Shown here piece after piece: positions 39,816 to 51,400 of a stretch of 64,000 bases of DNA. Made by a program: the position numbers and the translations under genes. Position 1 is the first letter of the stretch; each line of letters begins with the position of its first letter. The stretch is from Ctena decussata (taxonomy: Eukaryota; Mollusca; Bivalvia; Lucinida; Lucinidae): contig OZ022502.1 in the NCBI GenBank assembly GCA_963989385.1, positions 53,623,454 to 53,687,453 on the forward strand, read 5' to 3'. The notes below the pieces were generated by a model. The model made no database searches. It was given only the letters and a program-made list of their open reading frames with translations, and was not told the origin of the DNA.

Positions 39816-41835
39816 TTGCAGAACCTGATTTTATTGCTTCATAGGAACCGTATGATACACCATAAAGAGCATATTAACTCTAATGTCCCTTCAGACATAT
39901 TCTTTGAAATTCCTGAAATTAACGTTTCATTTGTAAGAAAATTTTTAACAACTTTAAATTTTACTAAAGCGATTGGTCTCGACGAAATTGGACCTAGGCT
40001 TCTCAAAATTGCACCAGACATTTTATGCGGTAGCATATCATTTATTGTAAATAAAAGTTTGACATCAGGTATTTTCCCTGATATTTGGAAAGTAGCAAAA
40101 GTAAATCCGATATTTAAATCCGGTGCTAAAGATGATGTAAATAACTATCGACCAATTTCGATACTCCCAACACTTTCTAAGTTAATTGAGAAATGGATAA
40201 ATATAAAATATATGTCATTTTTGAATAGTCACAAACTGTTCCATCAACGACAAAGCGGCTTTAGGTCAGGTCACTCAACTGAATCGGCATTAACTCTGAT
40301 GATAGATTCATGGCTAAAAGCTATAAATGATGGAAAACTAGTAGGCTGTGTTATGGTTGATTTTCGAAAAGCCTTTGATCTTGTTGATCATCAAATTCTT
40401 ATACATAAGTTACGTTTGTATAAATGCAGCGAAAAAACTTTATCTTTATTTGAATCTTACTTAACTAATAGAAATCAAAGAGTAATAATTAATGGTACTA
40501 AATCATCAAAAGAACCTATTACATATGGGGTTCCTCAAGGGTCTATTCTTGGCCCGCTCCTATTTTTAATTTTTATAAATGACCTACCTTTGGAACTTAA
40601 AAATACAGTGGCCTCGACTGATTTATATGCCGATGATACAACTTTATATGATGTTCAATCAAATAAGCAAATACTTGAGACTAATCTTCAATATGCATTA
40701 AATGTACTAGATAATTGGTGTAAAGAAAATGGAATGGTGTTGAATACCGATAAAACTAAAGTGATGCTCATTACAAGTAGACAGAAAAGAGCAAATATGA
40801 CAGATAAAACGCTAGCTCTTAAATATATTGATTTTGACTTGGAGACAACATGTAGTGAGAAAATTTTAGGAGTACATATTGATGAAAACCTGATGTGGAA
40901 TGACCAGTTTCAGTTTCTTGCGAGAAAGGTCTCTTCATACTTATGGCTTCTTTCTCAGATAAGATCTTATTTATCTATTTAATACCGATTATCATTTTAC
41001 AATGCTTATATAAGGACACATTTGATTATTGCAGTGTCATTTGGGGTAATTCTTCTAATTTTAATCTTTCAAAGATTACGAAATTGCAAAGACGAGCATG
41101 TAAGATTATTTTAGGTAGTGAATACACCAATCTGGAGGAGGCACGAACACGTCTTAAAATATTATCCTTTGATAAAAGTGTATTTTTGCAAAAAGCCAAG
41201 GTTATGTACAAAATTGTTTATAATATTGCACCTCAATATTTGTCAGATTTGTTCCAATTAAGGGGTACTGATGCAAATGATACTGTAAATTTACGATCAA
41301 TTTCAAACAAGAATTTATTAATTCCGAAGCCGAAAATTAACTTATTCAAAAATAGTTTATCATATTCCGGTGCACTTGTATGGAATAGTATACCGTTAGA
41401 AATTAAAAATGCGCCAACTATAAAGTTGTTTATTAACGGATGTACGAATTGGATGAAAAATGAAATACATTAATCCTTATACCTTCACTGCCGTTCAGTA
41501 TGTCGGTATGTATGTACATTATATGTAATATTTCTTTCTTTCTTTTTTTTTTTTTTTTGAAAAGGGGGGTAGGGGTTAATTGTGCATATGTATGTACAGG
41601 TAAGTTATAAACATAAATTTGTGTACGTACGTACATGCATGCTAGCGTGCGTGCGCTCATTTATTTCATTTGTGTGCATCATGTACATGCATCATTTTAG
41701 TTGTACAGTTTGCTTATGTTTAATGTAGTATACTTTTTTAATTGTTGTTTGCAAGAGGGCCTCAAGGAAGATTGGCTATGCCAATTGAGCTACCCTCTTA
41801 AAATAAAGCCATTACTTACTTACTTACTTACATCC
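39816..41835 (+). mobile_element. Broken 5'-truncated LINE with 3' tail (jockey/CR1-like)
   Basis: Reverse transcriptase from the fingers to the C-terminus: VDFRKAFDLVDH (A), YGVPQGSILGPLLFL (B), DLYADDTTLYD (C). One in-frame TAA at 40981-40983 and a one-base frameshift near 41020 split it into 388- and 176-codon pieces. The second piece carries the typical thumb and C-terminal LINE sequence (FDYCSVIWG, LQRRACKIIL). The endonuclease is absent. The 3' region is non-coding with a long T-run at 41537-41560, then AAATAAA and a (TTAC)n tail at 41810-41830, a plausible true 3' end. It is a dead copy, of a different lineage from the one at 8811. Confidence 0.88.
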
Positions 41836-41849
41836 ATCGACCAGACCAA

Positions 41850-41999
41850 CACCGGGTAGGCGGCAATCGAAAACGCTCGTGCAATCGACCAACGCGGATC
41901 AAAAATCGTTAGAAACAACGTTTTCGATTGCAAATTGGCGACGTTTTTGATCCGCGTTAATTTATTGTTTGGAGCGTTTTCGATGCCACCTACCCAGTG
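41850..41999. mobile_element. 150-bp MITE with CACCGGGTAGG ends
   Basis: Inverted ends CACCGGGTAGGCGGCAATCG and its partner finishing CCTACCCAGTG, plus an inner pair GCGGATCAAAAA / TTTTTGATCCGC. The ends resemble those of the 2741-5285 element (CACTGGGTGG). It sits 15-20 bp after the LINE tail. Confidence 0.75.
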
Positions 42000-42227
42000 T
42001 GAGACATAAAATATTTCAGCACATTTTCGGGCATGCCCACATGAATATAAGAACAATACCATCGTAAAGCTAACAGGCATTATCCTATGCGGACAGGCAC
42101 TTTCAGAATTACTGATCAACTTCCGCTTTTTACCCTGCATCAGATGATATATTTTGTTGTTTTAAGATATTTAGGTTTTTTGCCTTGTTTTATACATTCA
42201 ATTATGTATCAAAAAAAAAAAAACAAC

Positions 42228-42465
42228 GAGCTGCGACACGAGAAAACCAACAAAGTGGCATGAGCGGTGAGCGCAGACTCAGATCTGCCTAGGCATCCGC
42301 CCAGTCTGATCAGAGTCTTCACTGTCCGCATGAGGCTAACTTCCACTCTTAACTTTCCTTTAAGTGCAAAGCAAATACTCTGACCAGATTAGGCAAATGC
42401 CGATGCTGATCTGAGTCATTGTTGGGCGCACATGCCACTTTGTTTGGTTTGTCATGTCGCGGCTC
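42228..42465. mobile_element. Palindromic MITE family P1
   Basis: GAGCTGCGACACGAGA ... TGTCATGTCGCGGCTC. Confidence 0.8.
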
Positions 42466-42895
42466 AAATATGGAATAGCAACTACCGGTTAATACAATGA
42501 AATAAAGAAAACAAATCAAATACCCGTATCAAATAGTGGTCATTTCCTCTTAGGGCTTGACCAAACATAATAACATATACTGTGGCAATTCTCCGAACAG
42601 ATGGTTACCAGGTCAAGTCCATATTAGTAATTCCAAATTAGCTAAAATTCTTCTGATATTAGTCGTGTGTGCTATTGTAAACTAGAAACCTAATTATGCT
42701 TGTGTTATTATATTCATACATACTTGAAATTAACTTCATAACTCTGTCGCCAAAGCTTTTAGTGCTCGTTGGCACAAAGCAAAGGCATCAACGTACTGTA
42801 AGCTGCTTTTCTCATATTTAGTGAAACAGCACGGTAACTACTTTTCTGTTATATCCGTATATTAGCTCGCTGTCGAACATTTCAACACATACATC
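42466..42895. other. No recognisable feature
   Basis: Nothing beyond chance ORFs. Confidence 0.45.
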
Positions 42896-42899
42896 TTTA

Positions 42900-43135
42900 G
42901 TTGGTTGGTAGGTTGTTTTGGGTTTAACGGCTCTTTGGAGACAGTATTTCAGTATATTGAGCAGTCTCCCAGAGGGGGAAGAAAGGAAAGACATATGATA
43001 GGGGAGAGAAAAAATGTCCAAGCCCGCATCCACTGCAAGCACCGTAGACCCTTACCCTACAGCTGTACAAATTAGTAAGACGCCCCGGCACTGAATGTTA
43101 CCCATGACCATCGCGCAACCACGACCACCCCAATA
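42900..43135 (-). mobile_element. SINE family S2, minus strand
   Basis: GTTGGTTGGTAGGTTG then GGGTTTAACGGCTCTTTGG, AGCACCGTAGACCC and ACGCCCCGGCACTGAATG; the same order as at 33611-33850. Confidence 0.65.
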
Positions 43136-43189
43136 CTTAAAGCACCAAAACTAAAAGTAGCTGAATTTGCAAACAACACAAGAATAATA

Positions 43190-43192
43190 GGG

Positions 43193-43222
<30 letters not shown>
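43190..43222. repeat. (GA)n microsatellite
   Basis: GAGAGAGAGAGAGA with one AAAG interruption. Confidence 0.85.
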
Positions 43223-43224
<2 letters not shown>

Positions 43225-44220
43225 TGACTTCCTCATCCGGTCAGTCCCAGCGGCACATGTATATAACAATTTGTTTATCAGTTAGGCGCACTATGAAATG
43301 TTATGGATTAAATTATGTAATTTTGCACCCCGTGTAAAGATGTCTTCGTTTATCGCCGGTGATACCCCCTCTTTACCATACATTAAATCCCTCATTGTAC
43401 ATTCTTTTACGAAGTTTGCGATGTCTACTTTCTATTATCAAGAGCTCTGAAAAACTGAAAGGTTAGTATCTACATGTATCTTATTTCTTTATAGCTTTCT
43501 ATAAACATTAACCTTGCAAGTACTGTACAAATTATTGAAACAACACGTACACGCCAGAAATCATGTTATTCTGAGAATTCACAGAGCAGAGAACAACATT
43601 TACTCTGGTGATAAAGACTAACCATCTTTGGTTTAACCTGCGAATTATCCCATGGAGCATAATGCAAAATAAATCTTGTTCAAAGATAATCCGAGATTTT
43701 TAAGCGACGTGAAATTTGACCTAAAACCCTAGACCTGTGTCAGGCGGAGATGTTTGAAATTTTGCCTTCACACAATCTCACTTGCTCACTTCTCTGATAC
43801 CTTTTTATCTGCCTTCAGTATACAGATGTTGTCTGGGGTCTTATAAAAATAAAGATTTCAGAGAGGTGAAATTTTAAAATGCTAAAAATGCTACTGAGCT
43901 GATTTCTAACATCGTCGACTGAAATCAGTCTAACTTGAGTCTATACTGGGACCAAAACAGTCCTATCACACCCGGCCCTTTGTCGGTGAATTTAAGCAGC
44001 GCAAAATATGAGAGGTTACGGTTGAGCTGAGACAAGCAAAAATGTTTTGTTCTATTAAAAAAAAAATTATAAAGTGATCAAACTTGCTCACAGTTATCAA
44101 ACTTGTTCACATCACACTAACATAGCATGCAAATGCTGCAGCACACGAGCAATGGTTGTTTAAAGTAACCCGAGACTAATCGAGTTTTGGTAGTTTTTAG
44201 GCTCGACTACATATACCCCT
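43223..44220. other. No recognisable feature
   Basis: AT-rich; no ORF or repeat stands out. Confidence 0.45.
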
Positions 44221-44225
44221 CTTGT

Positions 44226-44325
44226 ACGATGTTCTCCAGGAGGCTCAGAGCAACCTCCTGATCCTCATAAAGATATTCTACAAGAGGTTCCGCACGGAAC
44301 CTCTTGTAGAACATCGTTATGAGAA
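44226..44325. repeat. Compound palindrome with a perfect 17-bp stem
   Basis: TTCTACAAGAGGTTCCG (44276-44292), two bases, then its exact reverse complement (44295-44311). Outside it ACGATGTTCT (44227) pairs with AGAACATCGT (44309), and a CAGGAGG / CCTCCTG stem lies between. Confidence 0.85.
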
Positions 44326-45880
44326 CCGAAACACCAACAACGAGTCACAGTATACAAGAGACCTTTAACCGGAATTTTCAAATCTTTATCAAAAATCTAG
44401 TGAAAGACTCCAAAATACTTTCATGCTATTTTGGCATGCCCAGACGCACTAGAAGTAGGTTAAGCCGATTTTTGTTGGTGAGTTTTTGTATTTACTTAAA
44501 TCATCAGGTAGCACGAAGTCTCATGCAACCCATCGAGGTCAAGACGGAGTTACATTAACGTTGTGAAATAAGACTTTGCTTCTCTTTCACGTCTAGACTC
44601 ACTGATATTCCTTTGCCAAACAATTCATGCTGAGTAAAGAGAATACCGTCTGTGTTATCGCTATCATCGCAAACAGTGAAGAATGTCCGTTTACCTTTTT
44701 TTATTTATTGCACAATATAAAGAAAGCCCAATTTAGAATTTTAAGTGATTCTTAGCTTCTTGGGAAATGAAGAAAAACTCTTTTTCATGAATAGCTCTCT
44801 AAAGTTTTAAATTTAAATCAAAACGAGACAAAAATATTAAATATTTCATGACATGCATGCCTGTGACATATTTCTTCCTCCTGTTATCAAAATTTCCCCA
44901 AGACCTACTATAATTTGTGCAATAAAAACTGAAAATTTTCATGAATTTGATATTAATATTGTAAACCAGGTTTAAATTTGCATATAAATTGACATTTTAC
45001 ATCTCTTTGGGAACAAAACAGTACAAATACGTAATTGTCCTGTACACGACAGAATGGTGATTTGAAATTTTATGTGCATGAATCACACAAGTACCGCATA
45101 TAAAGCTGACACTCAGCTATAAAATGCGTGAAATTTTAGAATTTAAGAGGAAGCAATAAGAAATTTTTCATTTTATGCATGTTTGTGGCCTAGAACAATT
45201 AAGCCCTTTTCTCTCGATATAGCAAGCTTGAGTCGCGAACTGACAAATACAGTCAACCAAAACTCAATTTGCATGCAAAAGTGATCCATTATGAGGCAAA
45301 TATTTGATATATTTCTAATAAAACATATTGTGACGTCTCACTATTGCACAAAAAAGTTTTATAGAAAAAAATCAGATAACAGTGGCGTTGCAATTCACAT
45401 GTTCTTTGAATCACTGTTTTTATATTTAGAATAAATACGGTCGTCAAAATTTATATTTCATATTGACCCATAACTTTACCTGTTCACATAAAAATATCAA
45501 GATTTCTCAATTTGGCAACAAATGAAATTAATGAAATATATGCTTATAAATGATAAAAGATAATGTCATAAGAAAATCCTAGGCATGGAAACAACATGTT
45601 GATAGCTATTATTGCATAAAAACTTACAAGCATAATTCGAGCGAAAAAAGTACAAAGAAGCACATTTTTGAGTGGGCAAAAAGTTTATGAAAACATCAAC
45701 GCCAGCTGCGAAATTTTGAAAAAGCTATTTCCAGACCGAAACGCAATGTCATTTCCTAAGTCAATTTCTAAGACCTCCCTTCAGTTCTGGGCTAATGACG
45801 TCACGGGCAGCAACCTCGTTATGAGCCATAAAGCCAATTTATAACACCACGTGAAGTCTGGTTTACGTGAATGGGAACAT
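44326..45880. other. No recognisable feature
   Basis: About 1.5 kb of AT-rich sequence with no credible ORF and no repeats matched elsewhere in the window. Confidence 0.5.
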
Positions 45881-45884
45881 TTCC

Positions 45885-46085
45885 AGGCAAAGCAACTCTG
45901 TGATTTTCATTTTTGCCCCCAGACCGCCCCCTCCATCCCCAACTTATCAGTGGGGTCTAGTCTTAAAGACTAATTCTTTTCGTTTAGAATAAATGTCATT
46001 TGGAAGGGTAATGTCCATGGAAGCAAACAGGAAGTCACAAAAGGTGTCCCCGTTTGTAAAAATGGCAGAAAAACAATCTTATGGA
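45885..46085. mobile_element. Dispersed repeat family R3
   Basis: AAAGCAACTCTGTGATTTTC at the left and AAGCAAACAGGAAGTCACAAAA at the right, as in 26306-26530. Confidence 0.6.
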
Positions 46086-47085
46086 GATAATCCTCCATAG
46101 TTTACCGTCATTGTTTCGATCGGAGAAACCTTTTGTGACGTCCTTTTTGGGCAACAAAACGCCTCAATATGCTTTGATGCTTTAAAAATTTGCTTTTCTA
46201 GCCTTTGAAAATGTTTATTGACGCACTTATGACCATTTAGGCTAAGTGGTCAGAAGTCCGTCAGTAAACATTTTCAAATGACATTCCTCTGAAACCGTAA
46301 AGCAAATTGTAATCAAGTTTCATATAGAGTATCTAGAAGATGGAAAAGCAAATAGCATGGAAGTATATGGAAGGGTCTTGTATTTGTACTATAAGCTCGC
46401 CTGGGGCCGTGGACTCAGGAGAACTTAACAATCAACGATAACGTATCGGTTGTGTTAGAATAAAAACCTAGGTGTTCGCATAACACAGCACAATGGAAAC
46501 TATCAGAAAGAATATATATTGGAAGATGGGTTTCATTTTATTCTAGAATGCTCTTAGTATCACAAACCACTATCGTATTCAAGCTTAAATTATCAGATAA
46601 GCAAACATCCTACATTTAAAATTATACAGGCGGAGAACAGAACTGTTTCACGCGATCTGTCACTTTTGTTTTCAAAAGTGTGAAGAAAGTGCATGCTTTC
46701 AGCCAGCCAACTGTCCTCTTCTACTGCAACAGCAGCTTGATGTTGAGAATGTTTAGTAAGTACTTCTATAATTTTACAAGGTTACATTAGACAGAAAGGA
46801 GAAATTATTTTTTTACACAGTATATACTCAAACATGATAAATTATTTCAAATGTTTGCCTGTCCATCGCTAGTGAGCTTCACGTCGCCTCAAATGCTATT
46901 GTTAGCAAAAACTACAAATAAAACTGACAACCAATGTAATTATGACAGTTATTATGTACAAATGATTTAAAAACATAGTTTTGTCGTACATTTATAAATT
47001 GCATGAATCTGGATTTGCAAATATAGAACTGCTCGTGATATGCATGACCTGCCGTGACACTGATAATCCTATTTGATCCAAAACG
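46086..47085. other. No recognisable feature
   Basis: A short inverted pair AAAATGTTTATTGACG / CAGTAAACATTTTC at about 46207-46276; otherwise nothing. Confidence 0.45.
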
Positions 47086-47089
47086 GTGA

Positions 47090-47265
47090 TTAACGCATTT
47101 TTGATCAGCAAAAGCTAAGACCAGCCTTCGCACCCGCGCAGTCTGATCATAGCCTTACCTGTTCGCACGCAATATGTGAGGAATTTACTGGCCTAAAACG
47201 AACAAACTCACAGACTGATCCGAGTCCGCTGTTTGCCGATACAGTAGGCATTTTTTTTGCGTGAC
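47090..47265. repeat. Diverged palindromic MITE (family P1-like)
   Basis: GCAGTCTGATCATAGCC on the left and CACAGACTGATCCGAG on the right in inverted order; the ends are worn. Confidence 0.5.
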
Positions 47266-47705
47266 GCTGGTCATATGATAGGAGGTTTAGCTGTCTGGGC
47301 GCCAATTTTCTCACCCATTGGACAAGAATATCCCTTTCTAGAGCTGCCTGAGATTTTTCTATCTCGGCCTGCTATCTCAGCATAGGCTCAGAAAGCTGTC
47401 TCAAAATGTCAGTTATATAGAACAGACCAAGCAATTATACACACTTAATTTCAACAAATCCACTTGCTACCTGTCATGTAAATTGCATGCAGAATGAAAT
47501 TGACACCAAGTGATGCACAGGAAATGTCACTGTAGATTTCTAATTAGCTGGCAGTCATAAAAAGCATGCACAAGGTGAAATTAACACACATGTCAATCTA
47601 TTAATAGAAAACGAGTTTGAAGTTTAAAGGAATGGCCCCAAAAAGAAGTTAAGAATTCAATGAATATTCGGTTTTATAAAATATAATGGGTGAGAACAAT
47701 AATCA
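47266..47705. other. No recognisable feature
   Basis: CTATCTCGGCCTGCTATCTC is a short local repeat near 47360; nothing more. Confidence 0.4.
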
Positions 47706-47706
47706 A

Positions 47707-47844
47707 TGATGGGGTAGAGGTCTCGACAAGGAAATCTCAGGCTCGTTTTCAGATTATTTGTCTAATGCTCGACAAGCCTTGCTTAAGACTAAATAATATG
47801 AAAACTAGCCTGAGATTTCCTTGTCTTGGCCTCAACCCCATCAT
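47707..47844. mobile_element. 138-bp palindromic MITE
   Basis: ATGGGGTAGAGGTCTCG-type left arm pairs with CCTTGTCTTGGCCTCAACCCCAT on the right; AAGGAAATCTCAGGCT pairs with AGCCTGAGATTTCCTT. Arms of about 50 bp. Confidence 0.8.
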
Positions 47845-47879
47845 AGATTCTATTAGTCCACTTGCATCATTGGCGGTCG

Positions 47880-48037
47880 GGTCGGACGATGTTTGTGTAA
47901 CTTTCAGAGCCTGGGTGTCCTGCTAATATGGATGATAGAAGGGCAAGGGCCGGAAATGCTTGATGCGGTGCGGGATGTGTGTGATGTGGTGTGTGTGTGT
48001 GTTGGGGGGGAGGGGAGAGGGGGTAATCATATCTATC

Positions 48038-48072
<35 letters not shown>
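47880..48072 (+). repeat. SINE family S2 fragment and (CT)n microsatellite
   Basis: 47880-47955 resembles the reverse complement of 29775-29885. (CT)n occupies 48040-48072, preceded by GT- and G-rich stretches. Confidence 0.55.
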
Positions 48073-48074
<2 letters not shown>

Positions 48075-48330
48075 AGAGACGGTTCGATATAGGCCGAAAT
48101 ACCGTCTCAAAGAGTGTTATAACAATAACAATAACATAACAATCCACCAACCAATTCTTAGATAAATCATAGAAGATCGTATACATTATTAATACGCAAC
48201 TGCATCTGAGCAAGGTAGTGTCCGACAATAATAGTTGGTTTCGAGAAACAAGTTAGAGCGCGTATTTTGTCACTACTCTGTCATATCATAAAATTACTCG
48301 CAGCCATTGTGTATCAGTACACTGTCACGT
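48073..48330. other. Short inverted pair, otherwise featureless
   Basis: TTTGAGAGACGG / CCGTCTCAAAG at 48072-48115 forms a stem just after the (CT)n tract. Confidence 0.5.
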
Positions 48331-48332
48331 TT

Positions 48333-48475
48333 TGTCGGCATTTTTAAAGGGAAATAAATTTTGTGACTTCCTGTTTGCTTCCTTTGACAACAAAAAAACC
48401 TTTCAAAGTATGGTCTGTTATAAAACGAAAACAAATGCAAAAAAAGGAGCAAATTCTTTTCTTTATTGGTTATTC
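48333..48475. mobile_element. Dispersed repeat family R3, partial
   Basis: GTGACTTCCTGTTTGCTTCC and GGAGCAAATTCTTTTC in the same order as at 33208. Confidence 0.6.
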
Positions 48476-48708
48476 CCTATTGAGAATAGAGGCCAAAATA
48501 TAAATGGTAGAGTCACTCTCTTGAAAGTATTTTCATTCACCATTATGACGTGTATTATATTATCCTGGTTCCAATGACAATACAGAATGAAATTTGAGTA
48601 TAATTATTAGTTTGAGAAAATCTGAAGTTTCTATAAAAAGAATTTCAGTTTGTAATATTGAAAAATTATTGGTGCATAGCATACACTCTTTGCCATGCTT
48701 CGAAAAAC

Positions 48709-48849
48709 AATGACGTCATAGATCTGTTACCATAGCAGCTGAGAGTTCATATTGATGTCAAAGTGATGTCATCAAGACGTCATTCTGCACTAAGCACAAT
48801 ACAGTTGCTAATTCCATTGTTGCTTTGGTAACAGATCTATGGCGTCATT
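48709..48849. mobile_element. 141-bp MITE with TGACGTCATAGATCTG ends
   Basis: ATGACGTCATAGATCTGTTACC at the left pairs with GGTAACAGATCTATGGCGTCAT at the right. The centre is GATGTCA/TGATGTCATC-rich. Confidence 0.75.
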
Positions 48850-48860
48850 TGACTTTTAAT

Positions 48861-48931
48861 TCGAGAGGAGCATGGCATACAGTGTTTCCATGCTCCTCTT
48901 GAACTATAAGTGAGATGCTACTTGAAATTCA
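48861..48931. repeat. Stem-loop repeat shared with 36926-36965
   Basis: TCGAGAGGAGCATGG and CCATGCTCCTCTTGA form a stem; the right flank TATAAGTGAGATGCTAC matches 36926-36945 inverted. Confidence 0.65.
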
Positions 48932-49636
48932 TGCAATGGAAAGTGTGATTTTCTCAAACCTATAAATCATTCTCACATAATTCAATTCTCTGTTTGACAT
49001 GAAAATTATTTTAAGCAAATGCCGTTTCTCGACAAGCTTCGTAAAAAAGCATGATTAGCGAAACGTCTTGGTTTTGCAAGCTTTTATAAAGTGGTGGGTG
49101 GTAAACTTCATCTGAAATATAATACAATGTGTCATTCATGTTTTTTTTTGTTTGTTTTTTCTTCTTTTTTTTGTATACAACAAAATTGAGGAAGGATGTG
49201 ACTAAAACCAAAGCAATTAAGCAGATGTAAAAACTTCATTTTTGCCGTTGGTATCTCGCAATAAGTTTGTCACTTTGCGCGTTTATTATTTATATGATTT
49301 ATTCCTCGCCAGGAAAATGACAGTGCAGCATGCCTACACATGATGAGTAATTTCCGTGGGTCAGTTTATAACCCTTTTAAAATGAAATAACAGTCAGTTC
49401 AGATGTAATACTTAGCAATTTGGATGTGTTGACAGTAGCCTGTTTTCATACCATTCATTATAGTTTCAAACTGAACGCTATTGGTTCGTGTAATGAACTT
49501 CGCAGATATCTGACTAATATGATACCGCTTTAAAACTCCTATAGTTTTACTTTTGAATAAAATGATGATAGCTAAATGAATTTTGGGTTTGTATGAATAT
49601 TTTATGACTTACGCAGTTGCATCTGACAAACAGTCT
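48932..49636. other. No recognisable feature
   Basis: T-rich tract at 49141-49172; no gene. Confidence 0.45.
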
Positions 49637-49639
49637 CAG

Positions 49640-50985
49640 AATCAGAATCAGAATTGTTTACTGGTGATACGTCGAAAGACAATCATTCACAGGGACCTGT
49701 GATCAGTAAAGTTGGCCCCTATAGTCCTTAAAAGAGAAGTAAACTTAGTAATTGAAACCTCTGCACACTCGGAAGCAGAAATCAGGGAATCTGCCGGCGA
49801 ATTCCAATCTCTTATAATCTGGGGGAAAGAAACTGCACTTGTAATTGTCAGTCCCAGTCATTGGGGTTTGGTTTAAACAATATTTATTTCGAGAATTTAT
49901 CACATACAAATATACAGAATAAGTAATAAGCTTGTAAAGACCACCTTTACAAACCCAATGGGTTTTGAACTGCTAGAAAATGATGCTTCCGGGTATGCCT
50001 GCTTAGAGAAACAAGGCCGTTTGTGAAATACTGGCTGCACTCTTCAGACCCTCGTAAAACATGAGTTTGCTATTTTCCTCCTCTTTTTCAGAGATTCCCA
50101 CTGAATTTATTTTCTAGACTACCGTCCTACTGTCAGTTTTATAGGCGGAATTGTCTGTTGATAAGCTAGCCGCACTTTTCTACTCCTTCTATAATTTGAT
50201 GTATAATTTGGAGGTGGGGAGGGGCTCCCAAACTGAACTACTATACTCCAGGACTCGATGCACCAGTCCTTTAAAGTATGCTTACATACTGACATGCTGA
50301 CAAGCTACGTCTAAGAAAGCTAAGGGTCCTTTTAACCTTTGTGAAAATATTGCTGACATGTGTGTTCCATTTCAAATCGTTGGTGATGGTTATGTCCCTA
50401 TACTTGATACGCTCTACGTTGTCGAGGACCGTTTCCTCTAAAGTAAGGAGGCGTTGATCCTTGTAATCTGTATTGTACTGCATTTGACTGGTTGAAATCT
50501 CACGCCCTATATCCTTGTCCAACACCCTAAACGGCCTACATCCTCCTGAAGTTTCACAGTGCACTCACTATCTCTGATTTTGCGATAGCGAACGCAATCG
50601 TCAGCAAAAAAGTCTTAATTCTGCCTCAATATCTGCTGTCTGTAATATCGTGAATGTACAACGAGAATAACTATGGTCCACGAACGGTGCCCTGCGGGAC
50701 ACATGACAAAACGGGGGTCCAATCTGATTCATCTTTATTTACTACTACACGCTGCTGCCCGTAACAAGAAAAAAGAAAAATCTGTTCATTTCAGTGTCTT
50801 CCTGCTAATACAATAGTCAAACAGCTTACATTAGAGTAAGTAATGAGGGGTGGTGTATGAAAAGCTTTCTCGAAGTCCAAAATGAAAGTGTAAACCTGCC
50901 CGCCTTTATCCAAGATTGTAGCCCAGTCGTTTATAACCGTGATCAATTGAGATTCAAACTATGCCCCTTCCGGAATGCATGTTGT
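49640..50985 (-). pseudogene. Decayed antisense LINE with (ATTCTG)n tail
   Basis: Reading the minus strand from 50985 downward gives HAFRKGHS, LITVINDWATILDKGGQVYTFILDFEKAF (motif A region), VPQGTVRGP (B), then KYRDITITNDLKWNTHVSNI and LKGLVHRVLEYSSSVWEP, and finally SFFPQIIRDWNS. These are in changing frames with several stops. The 3' end shows tandem GATTCT units at about 49637-49655, typical of a LINE tail. Upstream domains are missing. This is a third LINE lineage in the window, long inactive. Confidence 0.82.
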
Positions 50986-51235
50986 CTGAAGAAAAATAAA
51001 GTTTCCTTTTAAAAGGAAAGGCTTGCCAAGTTAGCGCTTTGTTTCTGAAATACATGTAGTTCAATGTTTGTTGTATTTTGTGGTTTATGGTTTGTAGTCT
51101 TGAGATGGTATCTAATTGGAGACACTTTCTTCGTTTAAAAACGTCCACACGTGAAGTAAACAATGAGGTTACGCTACATTCTGGCTGTTCTGACAATCAT
51201 ATCAGTCAGGTGGCGGATTCGAGAAAAGTGCTCTA

Positions 51236-51400
51236 GAAAATGAGTTTGTGGGCACTTTCGCGGCATGATGGGCAACCATGCTAGAAATACTTATTGATAT
51301 GTCCTTGTTAATTTTTTGCCGGTTGTCAACCCTGACTGCCCATTCTGTACCGTATAAACAAGGTCAAAGGTCATTAAGTGCAAAATCACGAAAAACTGTT
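51236..51400 (-). repeat. Dispersed modular repeat, inverted relative to 54930-55245
   Basis: GAGTTTGTGGGCACTTTCGCGG and CATGATGGGCAACC match the reverse complement of 55190-55235; AAGGTCAAAGGTCATTAAGTG matches that of 55092-55111. Confidence 0.7.
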
